In this document: positions 22,940 to 32,616 of the stretch, in pieces | How positions within the stretch are numbered: the first letter of the stretch is position 1 | Layout: the number at the start of each line of letters is the position of its first letter | Origin: Paenibacillus profundus | GTDB lineage: Bacteria; Bacillota; Bacilli; Paenibacillales; Paenibacillaceae | Length of the DNA: 64,000 bases | Direction of reading: 5' to 3' | NCBI RefSeq assembly: GCF_021369635.1 | Contig: NZ_JAJNBZ010000005.1 | Coordinates: 1-64,000, forward strand | Notes under the pieces: model-generated | Told to the model about the DNA's origin: nothing | The model's input: the letters and a program-made list of their open reading frames with translations, nothing else | Database searches by the model: none | Translations under genes and position numbers: made by a program

Positions 22940-25114
22940 TTACATAACCCGTTTAAACATTTTCTCTAAATCATAGGTAGTAAAACGCACGACAATCGGC
23001 CTACCGTGCGGGCACGTATAGGGTTGACGGCACGTGGCGAGCCGGGCGAATAACGTCTCCGCTTCGGCATCCGACAGACGCTGGTTCGCTTTAATCGATG
23101 CTTTGCAGGAGCACATAATAGCCGACGCTTCTCGCAATTTCGCAATATCCGGCGCCTTTTCGCCCAATACCCAATCCGTCATTTCTTGAATAATCGATGT
23201 TTCCTGGCCCTTTGGGAACCAATATGGATGGGATCTGACCAGAAACGTCTGTCCTCCGAATGGTTCCATCTGCATACCAATATGCTCCAACAGATGCATA
23301 CGCTCGCGAATACGCTCCGCTTCTGACGGCGTGAATTCCAACGTAATCGGCAGCAGCAGCTCCTGAGATGCTTGAGCCGGCCTGCCGAATTGCTCATAAT
23401 AATATTCGTAATTAATGCGCTCATGCGCCGCATGCTGATCGATAAGATACAGCCCTTCTTCATTGGAAGCAATGAGGTAAGTGCCATGCAGCTGTCCAAT
23501 CAACGATAGCGCAGGAAAAGGTGGCAATGTCGCTTCTTCCGACCGTTCGCCGCTGTCCATCCACTCTTTCCATGCTTCTCCGCTCTTCTTCGGCATATTG
23601 CCTAAGACAGAAGGGGGAACTCTATCCTTGAAGCCGCGTCCCTCCTGCTCCCCATACCGAGGCTTCGCTTCATTCACGTAAGAAGCGCGCGCACCGGTTT
23701 CTGCAGGATGCTGAGCCGGTTCACTCTGCTTAGAAAATGTACTCTGTTGCTTCACTGCATCTTGCGGAACAACTGCACTGTGAGATGCCGCTGCATGCTG
23801 TTGAACAGACATGACGCTGTTCGTTAGAACAGTTGGCTCCAGCTCAGTACGAGACGCAACTGCCGCGGCCTTCGTCTCGGTTGGTATGTTCGCAGCATTT
23901 TCGGCCCCTTCCTGAGCTGCAGCAGCCCCTGCTTGCGCCTCAGGGGCGAAAGGCGCAGGCGGTAAACTTGCGCCTTTGTTGCCAGACGAAGGAACCAATG
24001 CTCCCATCGGCTTCAGCTGCTGTTCATTGTTGGCATCCACAGTCGCGGCGGAAGCCCATTGCAGCTCCGTCTGCTCCACGAAGGTGCGCACCTTCGCTTT
24101 CGGGGCAGCCGCCTGCGGAATCAACTGCTGCTTCAGAAGCAGCTGCTGCAGCGTGCTCCCGATGAATTCACACAGCTCTGCTTCTTTGCTGAAGCGCACC
24201 TCCAGCTTGGCCGGATGTACGTTCACATCGACGAGCGTCGGATGCATCCGCGCCTGCAGCACAACCATAGGAAAGCGATTAATCGGCAGCAGCGTATGAT
24301 AAGCGCGCAGCACAGCCTGATTCAACGGAAAGCTGCGCACATACCTGCCGTTCACGAACCACGACATCGCATTCCGGTTCGAACGTGTCATCTCCGGCTT
24401 GCCGATATAGCCCTCCAGCTCGAAGTCCAAATGCTCCGCCTTCACCTTCATTACGCTTTTAGCCGTATGGACGCCATATACTGCAGCGATAACCTGCAGC
24501 AAATCGCCATTGCCTATCGTCTGCAAGAGCGCATTATCATTATGCTTCAACGTGAAGGCAATGCTCGGGTATGATAAAGCCAAACGGTAAATCAAATCGG
24601 AAATATGCCCCAATTCGGTCTGAATTGTCTTCATATATTTCAAGCGCGCAGGCGTGTTGTAAAATAACTCGCGTACTGTAAATTCCGTACCTTGCATCGA
24701 TTGCGCCGGCTCGAACGTCTTGATGGTTCCGCCTTCAATGACAAGCCGTCGCCCAAGGCCGCTGCCATCGGTGGATGTCACGACGTCCACCTTAGCCACG
24801 GCGGCAATACTCGCCAGCGCTTCGCCACGAAAGCCGAGGCTGCGGATAGCGAACAGATCTTTGCCTGTTAAAATCTTGCTTGTCGCATGCCGCTGGAACG
24901 CATTTTCTACATCATCGTCCCCGATCCCAGAGCCGTTGTCTTTAACTCGGATAAGCTGCAGCCCGCCCTCTTCAACCGTCACGTCGATGCGAGTGCTGCC
25001 GGCGTCGATGGCATTTTCCACTAACTCCTTAACTACGGAAGACGGTCGTTCAACCACTTCTCCCGCCGCAATCTGGTTAGCTATGTGCTCGTCCAATATT
25101 TTTATGACCGCCAT
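22940..25114 (-). CDS. mutL: DNA mismatch repair protein MutL
   Basis: 724 residues. The GHKL ATPase lies at 1-330 (ELVENAIDAGSTRIDVTVEE, DNGSGI, GFRGEALASIAAV, NGRYVR). A long, low-complexity Ala/Pro/Glu linker spans about 345-530. The C-terminal endonuclease and dimer domain has LIDQHAAHERINYEYYYEQF (the DQHAxxERxxYE metal site, near residue 560), ACKASIKANQRLS and CPHGRPI. The nicking-type MutL is expected where no MutH exists. AAGGAGG precedes ATG 25114, and the gene is 59 bp after mutS in one operon. Confidence 0.97.
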   Translation of the reverse strand: MAVIKILDEHIANQIAAGEVVERPSSVVKELVENAIDAGSTRIDVTVEEGGLQLIRVKDNGSGIGDDDVENAFQRHATSKILTGKDLFAIRSLGFRGEALASIAAVAKVDVVTSTDGSGLGRRLVIEGGTIKTFEPAQSMQGTEFTVRELFYNTPARLKYMKTIQTELGHISDLIYRLALSYPSIAFTLKHNDNALLQTIGNGDLLQVIAAVYGVHTAKSVMKVKAEHLDFELEGYIGKPEMTRSNRNAMSWFVNGRYVRSFPLNQAVLRAYHTLLPINRFPMVVLQARMHPTLVDVNVHPAKLEVRFSKEAELCEFIGSTLQQLLLKQQLIPQAAAPKAKVRTFVEQTELQWASAATVDANNEQQLKPMGALVPSSGNKGASLPPAPFAPEAQAGAAAAQEGAENAANIPTETKAAAVASRTELEPTVLTNSVMSVQQHAAASHSAVVPQDAVKQQSTFSKQSEPAQHPAETGARASYVNEAKPRYGEQEGRGFKDRVPPSVLGNMPKKSGEAWKEWMDSGERSEEATLPPFPALSLIGQLHGTYLIASNEEGLYLIDQHAAHERINYEYYYEQFGRPAQASQELLLPITLEFTPSEAERIRERMHLLEHIGMQMEPFGGQTFLVRSHPYWFPKGQETSIIQEMTDWVLGEKAPDIAKLREASAIMCSCKASIKANQRLSDAEAETLFARLATCRQPYTCPHGRPIVVRFTTYDLEKMFKRVM

Positions 25115-25173
25115 GCTCGGATACCTCCTTATTCAACAAGCTTGACTTCACGTGTTCAGACGCCGCCTGGCTG

Positions 25174-27966
25174 CTATTGCTTCAATGCACGAGCTTGTCT
25201 CATCAAATCGTGCAGCCGGTTCATCGCTTCGAGCGGCGTCATCGACAAAACGTCCACTTCCTGCAGCTCGCGGATGAGCTGTGCCCCTTCACCTGCCGCG
25301 ACAGCATTTGAAGCGTGCTGCGGCGTACCGGCTGCAGGGTGAGCTTGCGTCAAGCCGTCATCTTGGCCAGCGTCATGCGAAGACACGGCTTCTGCAGCCC
25401 GCTCTGCCGCTGCTGCTGATTCGCCCCATCCGAATAGCGACAGCTGCTCCACACCATTCACGCTCACGTGTGCTTCTGCAGGCGCAGGCGATGCAGCAGC
25501 CCGCCCCTCTGATGAGCCCTCCGCTGCACCAGCTGCTGGCAAGCTCGATGGCCCATCTAGCAGGGACTCTGCTGCGGTCCGGGGCTCATACTGCTTCAAC
25601 AGGTCATATGCGCGTGTAATAATCGAATCCGGAATTCCGGCAAGACGGGCGCAATAAATGCCGTAGCTTGTGCTCGCCGCGCCCGGAATCAACTTGCGCA
25701 AGAAAGCAACTTGATTGCCGCTTTCTTTCACAGCCATGCACACATTTCTTAAGTGAGGTAATCGTTCCTCCAAATGCGCCAGCTCATGGAAATGAGTTGA
25801 CACGAGCGCTTTGCAGCCAATCTCATCGTGCACGAATTCAATGACAGCTTGCGCTATGGACATCCCTTCGCTCGTCGATGTCCCCCGCCCCAGCTCATCG
25901 ATGATGACAAGGCTGCGCCGTGTGGCTTTCGCCGTCATTACTTGAATGTCCATCATTTCGACCATGAACGTGCTCTGGCCGCCAATTAGATCGTCCGCCG
26001 CCCCGATGCGGGTGAAGATGCGATCGATAATCGGCATCTCCGCCCGTTCCGCTGGAACGAAGCAGCCGATCTGCGCCATGATGGAAATAAGCGCAACTTG
26101 GCGCATATAGGTGCTCTTCCCTGCCATATTCGGTCCTGTAATGAGCAGCATCCCAGCTTCCGCCTCTTGCAGCAGCGTGTCATTGGCCATGAAATTGCCG
26201 CTTTGCATAACCGCCTCTACGACAGGGTGGCGCCCCGCATCAATATGCATGTCATAGCCGTCGTTAAGCTGCGGACGGACAAATCGTCTCGCAGCGCTCA
26301 CATTGGCCAACGATTGATACACATCGATCTCAGCCACCGTCTCCGCCAGCGTCTGCAACCGGCGAATGTGCTCGGCGACGCGCTGCCGCAGTTCGCTGAA
26401 CAGCTCGTACTCGAGTCCGACCATTTTATCTTCCGCTTCCAGTATGAGCGATTCTTTCTCCTTCAGCTCGGCTGTGACGAACCGTTCCGCATTGGCGAGC
26501 GTCTGCTTCCGTTCATACCGGCCTTCTGGCAGTGCAGCTAGATTGGACCGTGTCACTTCGATGTAGTAACCGAACACCTTGTTGTATCCGATTTTCAGCG
26601 ACTTAATGCCCGTCGCTTCCCGTTCTCTCCGCTCCAACTCCGCAATCCAACGCTTACCGTTCACACTAGCCTCACGCAGCTGGTCAAGATAATCGTCACA
26701 GCCTGGCTTAATTAAGCCGCCGTCTCGAACCGAGATAGGAGGCTCGTCCACAATGGTGTGCTCAATCCATTCCAGGATATCCTCACACGAATCCAGCTCT
26801 GCCACCCGCGCTTGGAGCGTCGTCGAGGACGTCTCCGCACAGAGCTGCTTCAAGGCTGGAATTTTGTGCAGCGATGCTTTTAATGCCACCAAATCGCGAC
26901 CGTTCGCCGTACCGAAGGCGATGCGGCCGACCAAGCGCTCCAAATCATATATGGAAGCCAACTGCTCGCGGATATCTTCACGCCAAATCATCTGATGATA
27001 AAGAGTCTCCACAGCTTCGAGACGCTCATCAATAGCGCGGCGGTTCATTAAAGGCTTGTCAATCCAGCGACGCAAGAGACGCGCGCCCATGGATGTCTCC
27101 GTGCGATCCAGCAGCCAGAGCAAAGAACCTTTCTTCGCCCGCTCGCGTACCGTCTCCGTCAGCTCTAAATTGCGCCGCGTAAAAGAATCCAGCACTAAGT
27201 ATTGGTCAGGCTCATATGTGCGAATCTGCGTCAATTGGCTTAAAGAACGCTTCTGCGTCTCAGATAAGTAAGCCATGAGCGTCGCTACCGCCTGCTGGCG
27301 CTCCGGCTCCAAGCGAGTCATTTCCGCTTCTCCGAATTGCTTCTGCGCCAACGACTCATCCAGCCGTGCCCATGAAGTAAAGAGCACCGACTGATTCCAC
27401 GCCTTCGCAATCGGCTCTGCTTGCTCCAGCAGTCCGCTTGAGCCGATAATTTCGGTCGGCATATATACATTCAACTCATCAAGCAGCCACGAATGGGATG
27501 CAGGAGCAGATGTCACGACCATTTCCCCCGTAGACAAGTCACAGGCAGCCAGTGCGTTGGCGCCCTCATGCTCGGTCAAGCATACTAAGTAATGGTTCGA
27601 TTTCTCATCAATCAATTTGCCTTCCATGACAGTGCCCGGCGTGACGATGCGCACGATTTCGCGTCGCACGACGCCTTTCGCAACTGCAGGATCCTCCACT
27701 TGTTCGCAAATGGCGACTTTGTATCCTTTTTCAATCAAGCGTTGAATATAGTTTTCGGCTGAATGATACGGCACTCCGCACATCGGAATGCGTTCTTCCC
27801 CACCGCCTTCTCTACCGGTTAACGTAATCTCTAATTCTTTAGCCGCCCGAATGGCGTCATCAAAAAACATCTCATAGAAATCCCCGAGACGAAAGAACAA
27901 AAATGCGTCTTCAGCTTGTTGTTTAATCGACAAATATTGTTCAATCATCGGCGTATGTTTCGCCAT
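25174..27966 (-). CDS. mutS: DNA mismatch repair protein MutS
   Basis: About 930 residues from ATG 27966 (GGAGG 6 bases upstream). The N-terminal mismatch-reading motif is FFRLGDFYEMFFDDA (the Phe-x-Glu), the connector and lever domains follow, and the ATPase has GPNMAGKSTYMRQVALIS (about residue 615), the DELGRGTSTSEGMSIAQAV Walker B/signature and STHFHELAHLE. An Ala/Ser/Gly-rich stretch of roughly 90 residues lies between the ATPase and the final LSMTPLEAMNRLHDLMRQA clamp-binding/tetramer end, making it longer than the usual 860. It detects mismatches and recruits MutL. Confidence 0.97.
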   Translation of the reverse strand: MAKHTPMIEQYLSIKQQAEDAFLFFRLGDFYEMFFDDAIRAAKELEITLTGREGGGEERIPMCGVPYHSAENYIQRLIEKGYKVAICEQVEDPAVAKGVVRREIVRIVTPGTVMEGKLIDEKSNHYLVCLTEHEGANALAACDLSTGEMVVTSAPASHSWLLDELNVYMPTEIIGSSGLLEQAEPIAKAWNQSVLFTSWARLDESLAQKQFGEAEMTRLEPERQQAVATLMAYLSETQKRSLSQLTQIRTYEPDQYLVLDSFTRRNLELTETVRERAKKGSLLWLLDRTETSMGARLLRRWIDKPLMNRRAIDERLEAVETLYHQMIWREDIREQLASIYDLERLVGRIAFGTANGRDLVALKASLHKIPALKQLCAETSSTTLQARVAELDSCEDILEWIEHTIVDEPPISVRDGGLIKPGCDDYLDQLREASVNGKRWIAELERREREATGIKSLKIGYNKVFGYYIEVTRSNLAALPEGRYERKQTLANAERFVTAELKEKESLILEAEDKMVGLEYELFSELRQRVAEHIRRLQTLAETVAEIDVYQSLANVSAARRFVRPQLNDGYDMHIDAGRHPVVEAVMQSGNFMANDTLLQEAEAGMLLITGPNMAGKSTYMRQVALISIMAQIGCFVPAERAEMPIIDRIFTRIGAADDLIGGQSTFMVEMMDIQVMTAKATRRSLVIIDELGRGTSTSEGMSIAQAVIEFVHDEIGCKALVSTHFHELAHLEERLPHLRNVCMAVKESGNQVAFLRKLIPGAASTSYGIYCARLAGIPDSIITRAYDLLKQYEPRTAAESLLDGPSSLPAAGAAEGSSEGRAAASPAPAEAHVSVNGVEQLSLFGWGESAAAAERAAEAVSSHDAGQDDGLTQAHPAAGTPQHASNAVAAGEGAQLIRELQEVDVLSMTPLEAMNRLHDLMRQARALKQ

Positions 27967-28071
27967 AAGCAACCTCCGCTACCATGAATAGAGTTTTATT
28001 ATATCAAAAAAAGAGCATATACTCACGCCGCATATCTTTTCTTCTAGTGCGTATTTAAACATCCCTCTATA

Positions 28072-29685
28072 CTATTTGCCGTGCAGCCATGCGGCACGAA
28101 TGTCATCATTCTCGTTCCAGCGCCAACCTGTGTTGATTCGCGTATACAGAGAACGGATGGCTTGAATGTCCGCGTGGACAGGTCGGGAAACACCCGATAT
28201 GTTGCTCCCCATTTCAGTCTCCAGCGCGTCCAACACTTCTTGAAGCAGCGCAAGCGCCAACGGACGCAGCTCTGTCCCCGCCTCTTCTTCGCTGCACCGA
28301 TAATAGCGCCGCACAATCTCCGCGCGCACGCTGTCTCTTCGCGCAAGCTTGGTCCCATGCACGACAACAGTATGGAATAAAGTAAGCACTTCCAGCGTCA
28401 ACTGCGGACTCCCCAGGAAGCTTGGCAGCGTACGGTATTCGAATCCGCCTTCACCGCCATGCTCCTGCAAGCGCACGTCTCCGAACGTGCCATACTTAGG
28501 CCGTCGGCGCAGCGCCCCATGCGAGTCCTCTATTAATGCTAACGGAAGTGCGACATATGTATCAAGCATGCGAACGAGATCGCTCGTCAGAGCGATGCCG
28601 CTAACATGGATATGTCCGCCAAGCGCAAAGGTCCCGAGCGGTTGACTCCCGGCGAGCCATACCAGCGAGATACCGTCTTCGTCCTTCGCTCTTATTAGGC
28701 GGGCAGCCCGTACCATGGAATCGCGCAGGTGCTGCAGCAGCTGCGCCGGAGTCGTTGCAGGCTCTGGACGCAGCTCCATGAGCGGATAACGTAATTTGCC
28801 TTGAATGCGCACCGCATCACATCCGGCCCCCCCGCCTCGCGGCAAATACCGGATTGCCGGAACTATTTTGCGGCGCCCCGGATGATACAGAATTAGTTCC
28901 ATATCGAGACCGAGCTTCAACGACGTCTTCGACTCATTCCGGCTGCTTGCAGTCTCCGCCAGCGTCATGGACCATGCGGCGATGTACCGCGACATAACCC
29001 ACTCAGGGAGACGCCGCGGCGCCGGCTCGACCCGCTCGATAACGTCCCCCGCTTGCGGTTCATCCACAACGCCTGCTGGCCATTCAGCATTATGCTGCAT
29101 CTCCTGAGAATGATACCGGAGCGTAATCGCGGCGATATCCCATCCGAGTGCATAAGCTGCACGCACCGCCATACGGCCGAGCCGCCGATACGGAGGCTGT
29201 GACCAATCGTCAAGCGGAAGGTAGCTGTACCCGCCTTGCGGCGTGCGTATGCAATGAGCAGCAGCGGCGACTTCGCATTGATTCACCCAGAAGCACAACG
29301 TCCGAACAAACCGCCGGCTGTTCTCAATAGGATATGGCTCAGACCATACCGCTTCGTCCGCGATCGGAAGTCCCCATAAGCGCAGGCGCAGGCGCATCGT
29401 GCGGTGATTCCAAGATTGGGCGAAGCGGTTCAGGATGATCATCCTGTGCTGTGTCCCAGTACGCACAGCACGCTTGGTTAACTCCTGCAATACCTCCTTC
29501 TTGTGAGAACGACGCATCCACAGCACAACGAGACAACCTTCATCCATTCGGTCGGGCCCCAATTCCGTCAGCCGATTGTTTTGCGTACACAATGCGGTCG
29601 GGATTCCGGTGCCGTTCCACATTTGACAGACCCTGTCATCGTCGGTCAGCAGCTGGATAGAATGAGGAATCGCTCCAGCTTTCAC
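28072..29685 (-). CDS. Putative amidoligase (phiEco32-like COOH-NH2 ligase type 2) with an unknown N-terminal domain
   Basis: 537 residues. From about residue 255 the protein matches the PF14395-type amidoligase: LKLGLDMELILYHPGRRKIV, then YLPRGGGAGCDAVRI, YPLMELRPEPATTPAQLLQH, LGTFALGGHIHVSG and GGFEYRTLPSFLGSPQLTLE. These resemble the glutamate-cysteine-ligase/glutamine-synthetase-like fold, with metal-binding Glu and His. The first 230 residues are unfamiliar and rich in Arg and Trp. Amidoligases join a carboxylate to an amine with ATP. It lies between cotE and mutS, own start GTG 29685 (GGGGGAG upstream) and own terminator ahead. A spore-related role is only suggested by the neighbour. 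Confidence 0.75.
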   Translation of the reverse strand: MKAGAIPHSIQLLTDDDRVCQMWNGTGIPTALCTQNNRLTELGPDRMDEGCLVVLWMRRSHKKEVLQELTKRAVRTGTQHRMIILNRFAQSWNHRTMRLRLRLWGLPIADEAVWSEPYPIENSRRFVRTLCFWVNQCEVAAAAHCIRTPQGGYSYLPLDDWSQPPYRRLGRMAVRAAYALGWDIAAITLRYHSQEMQHNAEWPAGVVDEPQAGDVIERVEPAPRRLPEWVMSRYIAAWSMTLAETASSRNESKTSLKLGLDMELILYHPGRRKIVPAIRYLPRGGGAGCDAVRIQGKLRYPLMELRPEPATTPAQLLQHLRDSMVRAARLIRAKDEDGISLVWLAGSQPLGTFALGGHIHVSGIALTSDLVRMLDTYVALPLALIEDSHGALRRRPKYGTFGDVRLQEHGGEGGFEYRTLPSFLGSPQLTLEVLTLFHTVVVHGTKLARRDSVRAEIVRRYYRCSEEEAGTELRPLALALLQEVLDALETEMGSNISGVSRPVHADIQAIRSLYTRINTGWRWNENDDIRAAWLHGK

Positions 29686-29740
29686 TTGGCTCCCCCCTCT
29701 TTCTTGCCGTTAGTCAAGCATCACATTTTAATTAAAAAAA

Positions 29741-29760
29741 AGGAGGGCTCCCGCCCTCTT
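29741..29760 (-). terminator. Second terminator between cotE and the amidoligase gene
   Basis: AGGAGGGC / GCCCTCTT stem (4-base loop) with a T8 run on the minus strand. Confidence 0.75.
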
Positions 29761-29894
29761 CGATAATGATATTGCTGCATATTCTAAAATATGAAGTACA
29801 ACAGATGAGGACTGAAGACTGTCGACAGAACTCGTGACTCATCCACCATGCGCATGTTGGTTGAGAGTTAAAAAGGAGAATGAAATTAGAAAAG

Positions 29895-29921
29895 CGCCGC
29901 AAACGTGAAGGGCTTGCGGCG
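29895..29921 (-). terminator. cotE terminator
   Basis: CGCCGCAA / TTGCGGCG stem with an 11-base loop and CTTTTC after it, 5 bp past the cotE stop on the minus strand. Confidence 0.75.
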
Positions 29922-29925
29922 ATGA

Positions 29926-30486
29926 CTACAACTCCTCATCCGACAAGTCCGGGTCTAAATCGTCGAAACCGTCATCCTGGCTGCCAAAATCATAGTCTTT
30001 ATCTTCAAAGTCGAGGCAACCGTTCGGACATACGCGTACACATACTTTTGTCTCTGCCACCATTTCCACGGCGAATTCACGCTCTACGCGAATCATGACG
30101 CCGGTTCCGCTTGACGATACACTCGCCTCTACACAGTTCGGCTCTTGAAGCGCTTCCGCCGACACTTCCTCCGTAGCGGCACGATGCTTCGGATCAACAT
30201 ACGACAATGGAACGAGATCGACATACGACACCGTTTCTTTCGCAACATCCGTTTGGGAATTGCTATTGTACGAATACCAGATGTTGATGTCGTAAGTACC
30301 GATGACCTCAATGCCATCTCCTGCCCGCACCGATTCATATTGATGGTTTATAATCCATGCCCCCAATATGCTAGTCGGATGATGAGGCGGAGTGACCGTA
30401 TGTGTGACGACGGAGAACTTACGACCTTTGCCGCAGATTGCTTTTGTGATGATTTGCCGGCAGTGGTGTTTATCTGTAATTGCCAT
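29926..30486 (-). CDS. cotE: Outer spore coat morphogenetic protein CotE
   Basis: 186 residues from ATG 30486, with GGAGGAGG about 8 bases upstream. It carries the CotE features ITKAICGKGRKFSVVTHTVT, PTSILGAWIINHQYE, the YDINIWYSYNSNSQTDVAKE segment with YVDLVPLSYVDP, CPNGCLDFEDKDYD, and the very acidic C-terminal tail. CotE forms the layer on which the outer spore coat is built, in the mother cell. The length is right. It precedes mutS, as in B. subtilis, with the amidoligase gene inserted between them. Confidence 0.93.
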   Translation of the reverse strand: MAITDKHHCRQIITKAICGKGRKFSVVTHTVTPPHHPTSILGAWIINHQYESVRAGDGIEVIGTYDINIWYSYNSNSQTDVAKETVSYVDLVPLSYVDPKHRAATEEVSAEALQEPNCVEASVSSSGTGVMIRVEREFAVEMVAETKVCVRVCPNGCLDFEDKDYDFGSQDDGFDDLDPDLSDEEL

Positions 30487-30610
30487 CCAATGGACCTCCT
30501 CCATACAATCATTCAATTAAAGTGTATGCAGGACATTCGTCTAGGGTGACAAAAATTTTTGAGAGGCCTTTCATTTTTTAAAAGAATAAAAATGCTTATG
30601 GTGACGCGGT

Positions 30611-31597
30611 TTACAGTGCAGCTCGTAACCTTTTCTTGTCTTTTTTCGCTATTTTTAAATATTGCTGCAGTTCCCGGTTCACTTGCAAGACCGCAGCGCG
30701 AACCTCAAACTCCTGCCGTGTAGCAGGCAAATCCATTTCACGAAAGACGCCTTCCAGCTCAATTAGAAGCTGCTCGGTCTTGCCCGTATAATGCGGTTCC
30801 TTCACATCGTCGCTCAATTGGTCGAACAAATCCGCGACCAAATAGCATTGCGGCAGCGATTGGAACACCTGTGATAGCAGTTGGAGCATGCTCTGCACAT
30901 TCTCCAGCTGCGCTTTGCGCATATAAAAATAGACAAGCCATTGCTCATCCGTTCGAATTTCCTCCGTGCGCAGCAGGCGATTCTCCAATGCTTTCGAAGC
31001 GATCGCAATCCCTTCATTCACCTTCGCATCCGCTTCAATAATTTCTTGACCGTCCCAAATATAAGAAGAATCACGCAAATTCCGGCTGATTTGAATAAAA
31101 ATACGTGAAAATTGTTCATCTACCTCCTTACGAATATGAACAAGCTTCTCTTCTTCATTCGGCATATAGACGAGATTGACGAGGGTGGCGGCGCCCAATC
31201 CGATCATGAGCAGCAGCACTTCGTTGAATATCCCGTGCAGCGTCAATGCACCCGAGCCGTATATATGAAATACGACGACGGAACTGGTAACAATGCCTTC
31301 CTTAAAGTTAAGGCGGGCAATGATGGGAAAGGCAAGCAAAATATATAGGGCAAGCACCCATAATTGAAACCCTAGCACTCCGAACAATGTAGCGGCCAGC
31401 AGAAGGCCGACCAATGAGGCCAAAAAGCGTGCGGATACCGTCTTCACACTGCGCTTGCGCGTTACGTCCACACCTAATATGGCAAGCAGACCCGCTCCGA
31501 GCGGATTCATCGCACCGATAAGATCGGCGGTGATGATAGCGAAGATAGAAGCGATCGCCGTCTTAATGACACGAACTCCGACAAATCCAAACACCAT
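30611..31597 (-). CDS. Aromatic acid exporter family protein (ArAE_1, YqjA-like)
   Basis: 328 residues from ATG 31597 (GAAGGAG 9 bases upstream; the frame is open upstream but runs into the dispersed repeat). Residues 1-150 hold about five hydrophobic helices (AIASIFAIITADLIGAM, FLASLVGLLLAATLFGVLGF, EVLLLMIGLGAATLVNLVYM). The rest is a cytosolic helical ArAE_1_C-type domain (EEEKLVHIRKEVDEQFSRIF). The family is named for aromatic-acid efflux, but no substrate is proven for this branch. It stands alone between cotE and the ABC importer operon. Confidence 0.85.
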   Translation of the reverse strand: MVFGFVGVRVIKTAIASIFAIITADLIGAMNPLGAGLLAILGVDVTRKRSVKTVSARFLASLVGLLLAATLFGVLGFQLWVLALYILLAFPIIARLNFKEGIVTSSVVVFHIYGSGALTLHGIFNEVLLLMIGLGAATLVNLVYMPNEEEKLVHIRKEVDEQFSRIFIQISRNLRDSSYIWDGQEIIEADAKVNEGIAIASKALENRLLRTEEIRTDEQWLVYFYMRKAQLENVQSMLQLLSQVFQSLPQCYLVADLFDQLSDDVKEPHYTGKTEQLLIELEGVFREMDLPATRQEFEVRAAVLQVNRELQQYLKIAKKDKKRLRAAL

Positions 31598-31636
31598 GAT
31601 ATGTACTCCTTCATCATTCCAGTCTATAAAAGGTAA

Positions 31637-31670
31637 TTCAAAAAGTTCCCCTTTGAACACGCACTTTAAC
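31637..31670. repeat. Dispersed repeat, terminal part only
   Basis: TTCAAAAAGTTCCCCTTTGA with the following ACACGCACTT matches the right end of the elements at 22850 and 45437. Only this end is present. Confidence 0.65.
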
Positions 31671-31767
31671 GCATTCCGATATTTTATTATATCGACTTCC
31701 CTCCATAGTTGCAAAAAAAGAGAAATGTCTTATTTTGACATTTCTCCATGCTTGTTAGCCAGGAACG

Positions 31768-32616
31768 TTATGATCGGCGAATCAGTTTCCGTTCCAAAAA
31801 AGCGACCGCTTTGTACATCAATGTGGCTACAACCGCAATGATAACGAGTGACGACATGACGAGCGTAAAGTTAAATACTTGAAATCCGTAAATGATTAAG
31901 TAGCCCAATCCCACCTTGGAAACGAGAAACTCCCCGACAATAACCCCGACCCAGGCCATCCCCACATTGACCTTTAACGTAGATACAATCGCCGGGAAAG
32001 AAGCCGGAAGAATGACTGTGCGGAAGATGACGCTCTTGCTTCCTCCGAACACACGCACGACCTTAACATAGTTCGGATCCACCTCGCGGAAGCTGTTATA
32101 GACGACAAGTGTCGTTATGATAACCGTAATGGACAAGGTCGTGGCGACGATGGCTGTGAAGCCTGGACCGAAGCCGACGATGAACAGCGGACCCAGAGCC
32201 ACCTTAGGCATGCTGTTGAATACGACCATATAGGGGTCCAACACGCGCGCGAGAAATTCCGACCACCAAATCAATACCGCAAGCAGCGTGCCGAGTACCG
32301 TGCCCAGAAAAAAACCGACCACCGTTTCGCCGACCGTCATGCCGAGATGAGGCCAAATCGACCCATTGGCAAAATCCTGCACAATCTGCGTCCATATTTT
32401 GCTCGGATAACTGAACAACAGCACGTCGATCCATTTGAAACGGCCCGCTAATTCCCAGAGTCCTACAAATGCAATTAATATGATAAATTGCGTCAGGGAG
32501 ACGGTCGTGGCGAATCTGCGGCGCCGCTTGCGATAGCGGGCATACGTCTGTTCGACCATACTGCGGGAGTCAGGAAATTCGTCTGCGGCGCTGTTAGCCT
32601 CCGTTTGCTTTGCCAT
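31768..32616 (-). CDS. ABC transporter permease (SsuC/TauC/ThiX type)
   Basis: 282 residues with about six membrane helices and the BPD_transp_1 EAA loop (NSFREVDPNYVKVVRVFGGS, ending AIVSTLKVNVGMAW). The GTVLGTLLAVLIWWSEFLAR and NSMPKVALGPLFIVGFGPGF segments are the signature of the nitrate/sulfonate/taurine (SsuC) family. It would form the channel for the substrate delivered by the lipoprotein at 33439. The start overlaps the ATPase gene by 23 bp, so the operon is tightly coupled. Confidence 0.9.
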   Translation of the reverse strand: MAKQTEANSAADEFPDSRSMVEQTYARYRKRRRRFATTVSLTQFIILIAFVGLWELAGRFKWIDVLLFSYPSKIWTQIVQDFANGSIWPHLGMTVGETVVGFFLGTVLGTLLAVLIWWSEFLARVLDPYMVVFNSMPKVALGPLFIVGFGPGFTAIVATTLSITVIITTLVVYNSFREVDPNYVKVVRVFGGSKSVIFRTVILPASFPAIVSTLKVNVGMAWVGVIVGEFLVSKVGLGYLIIYGFQVFNFTLVMSSLVIIAVVATLMYKAVAFLERKLIRRS

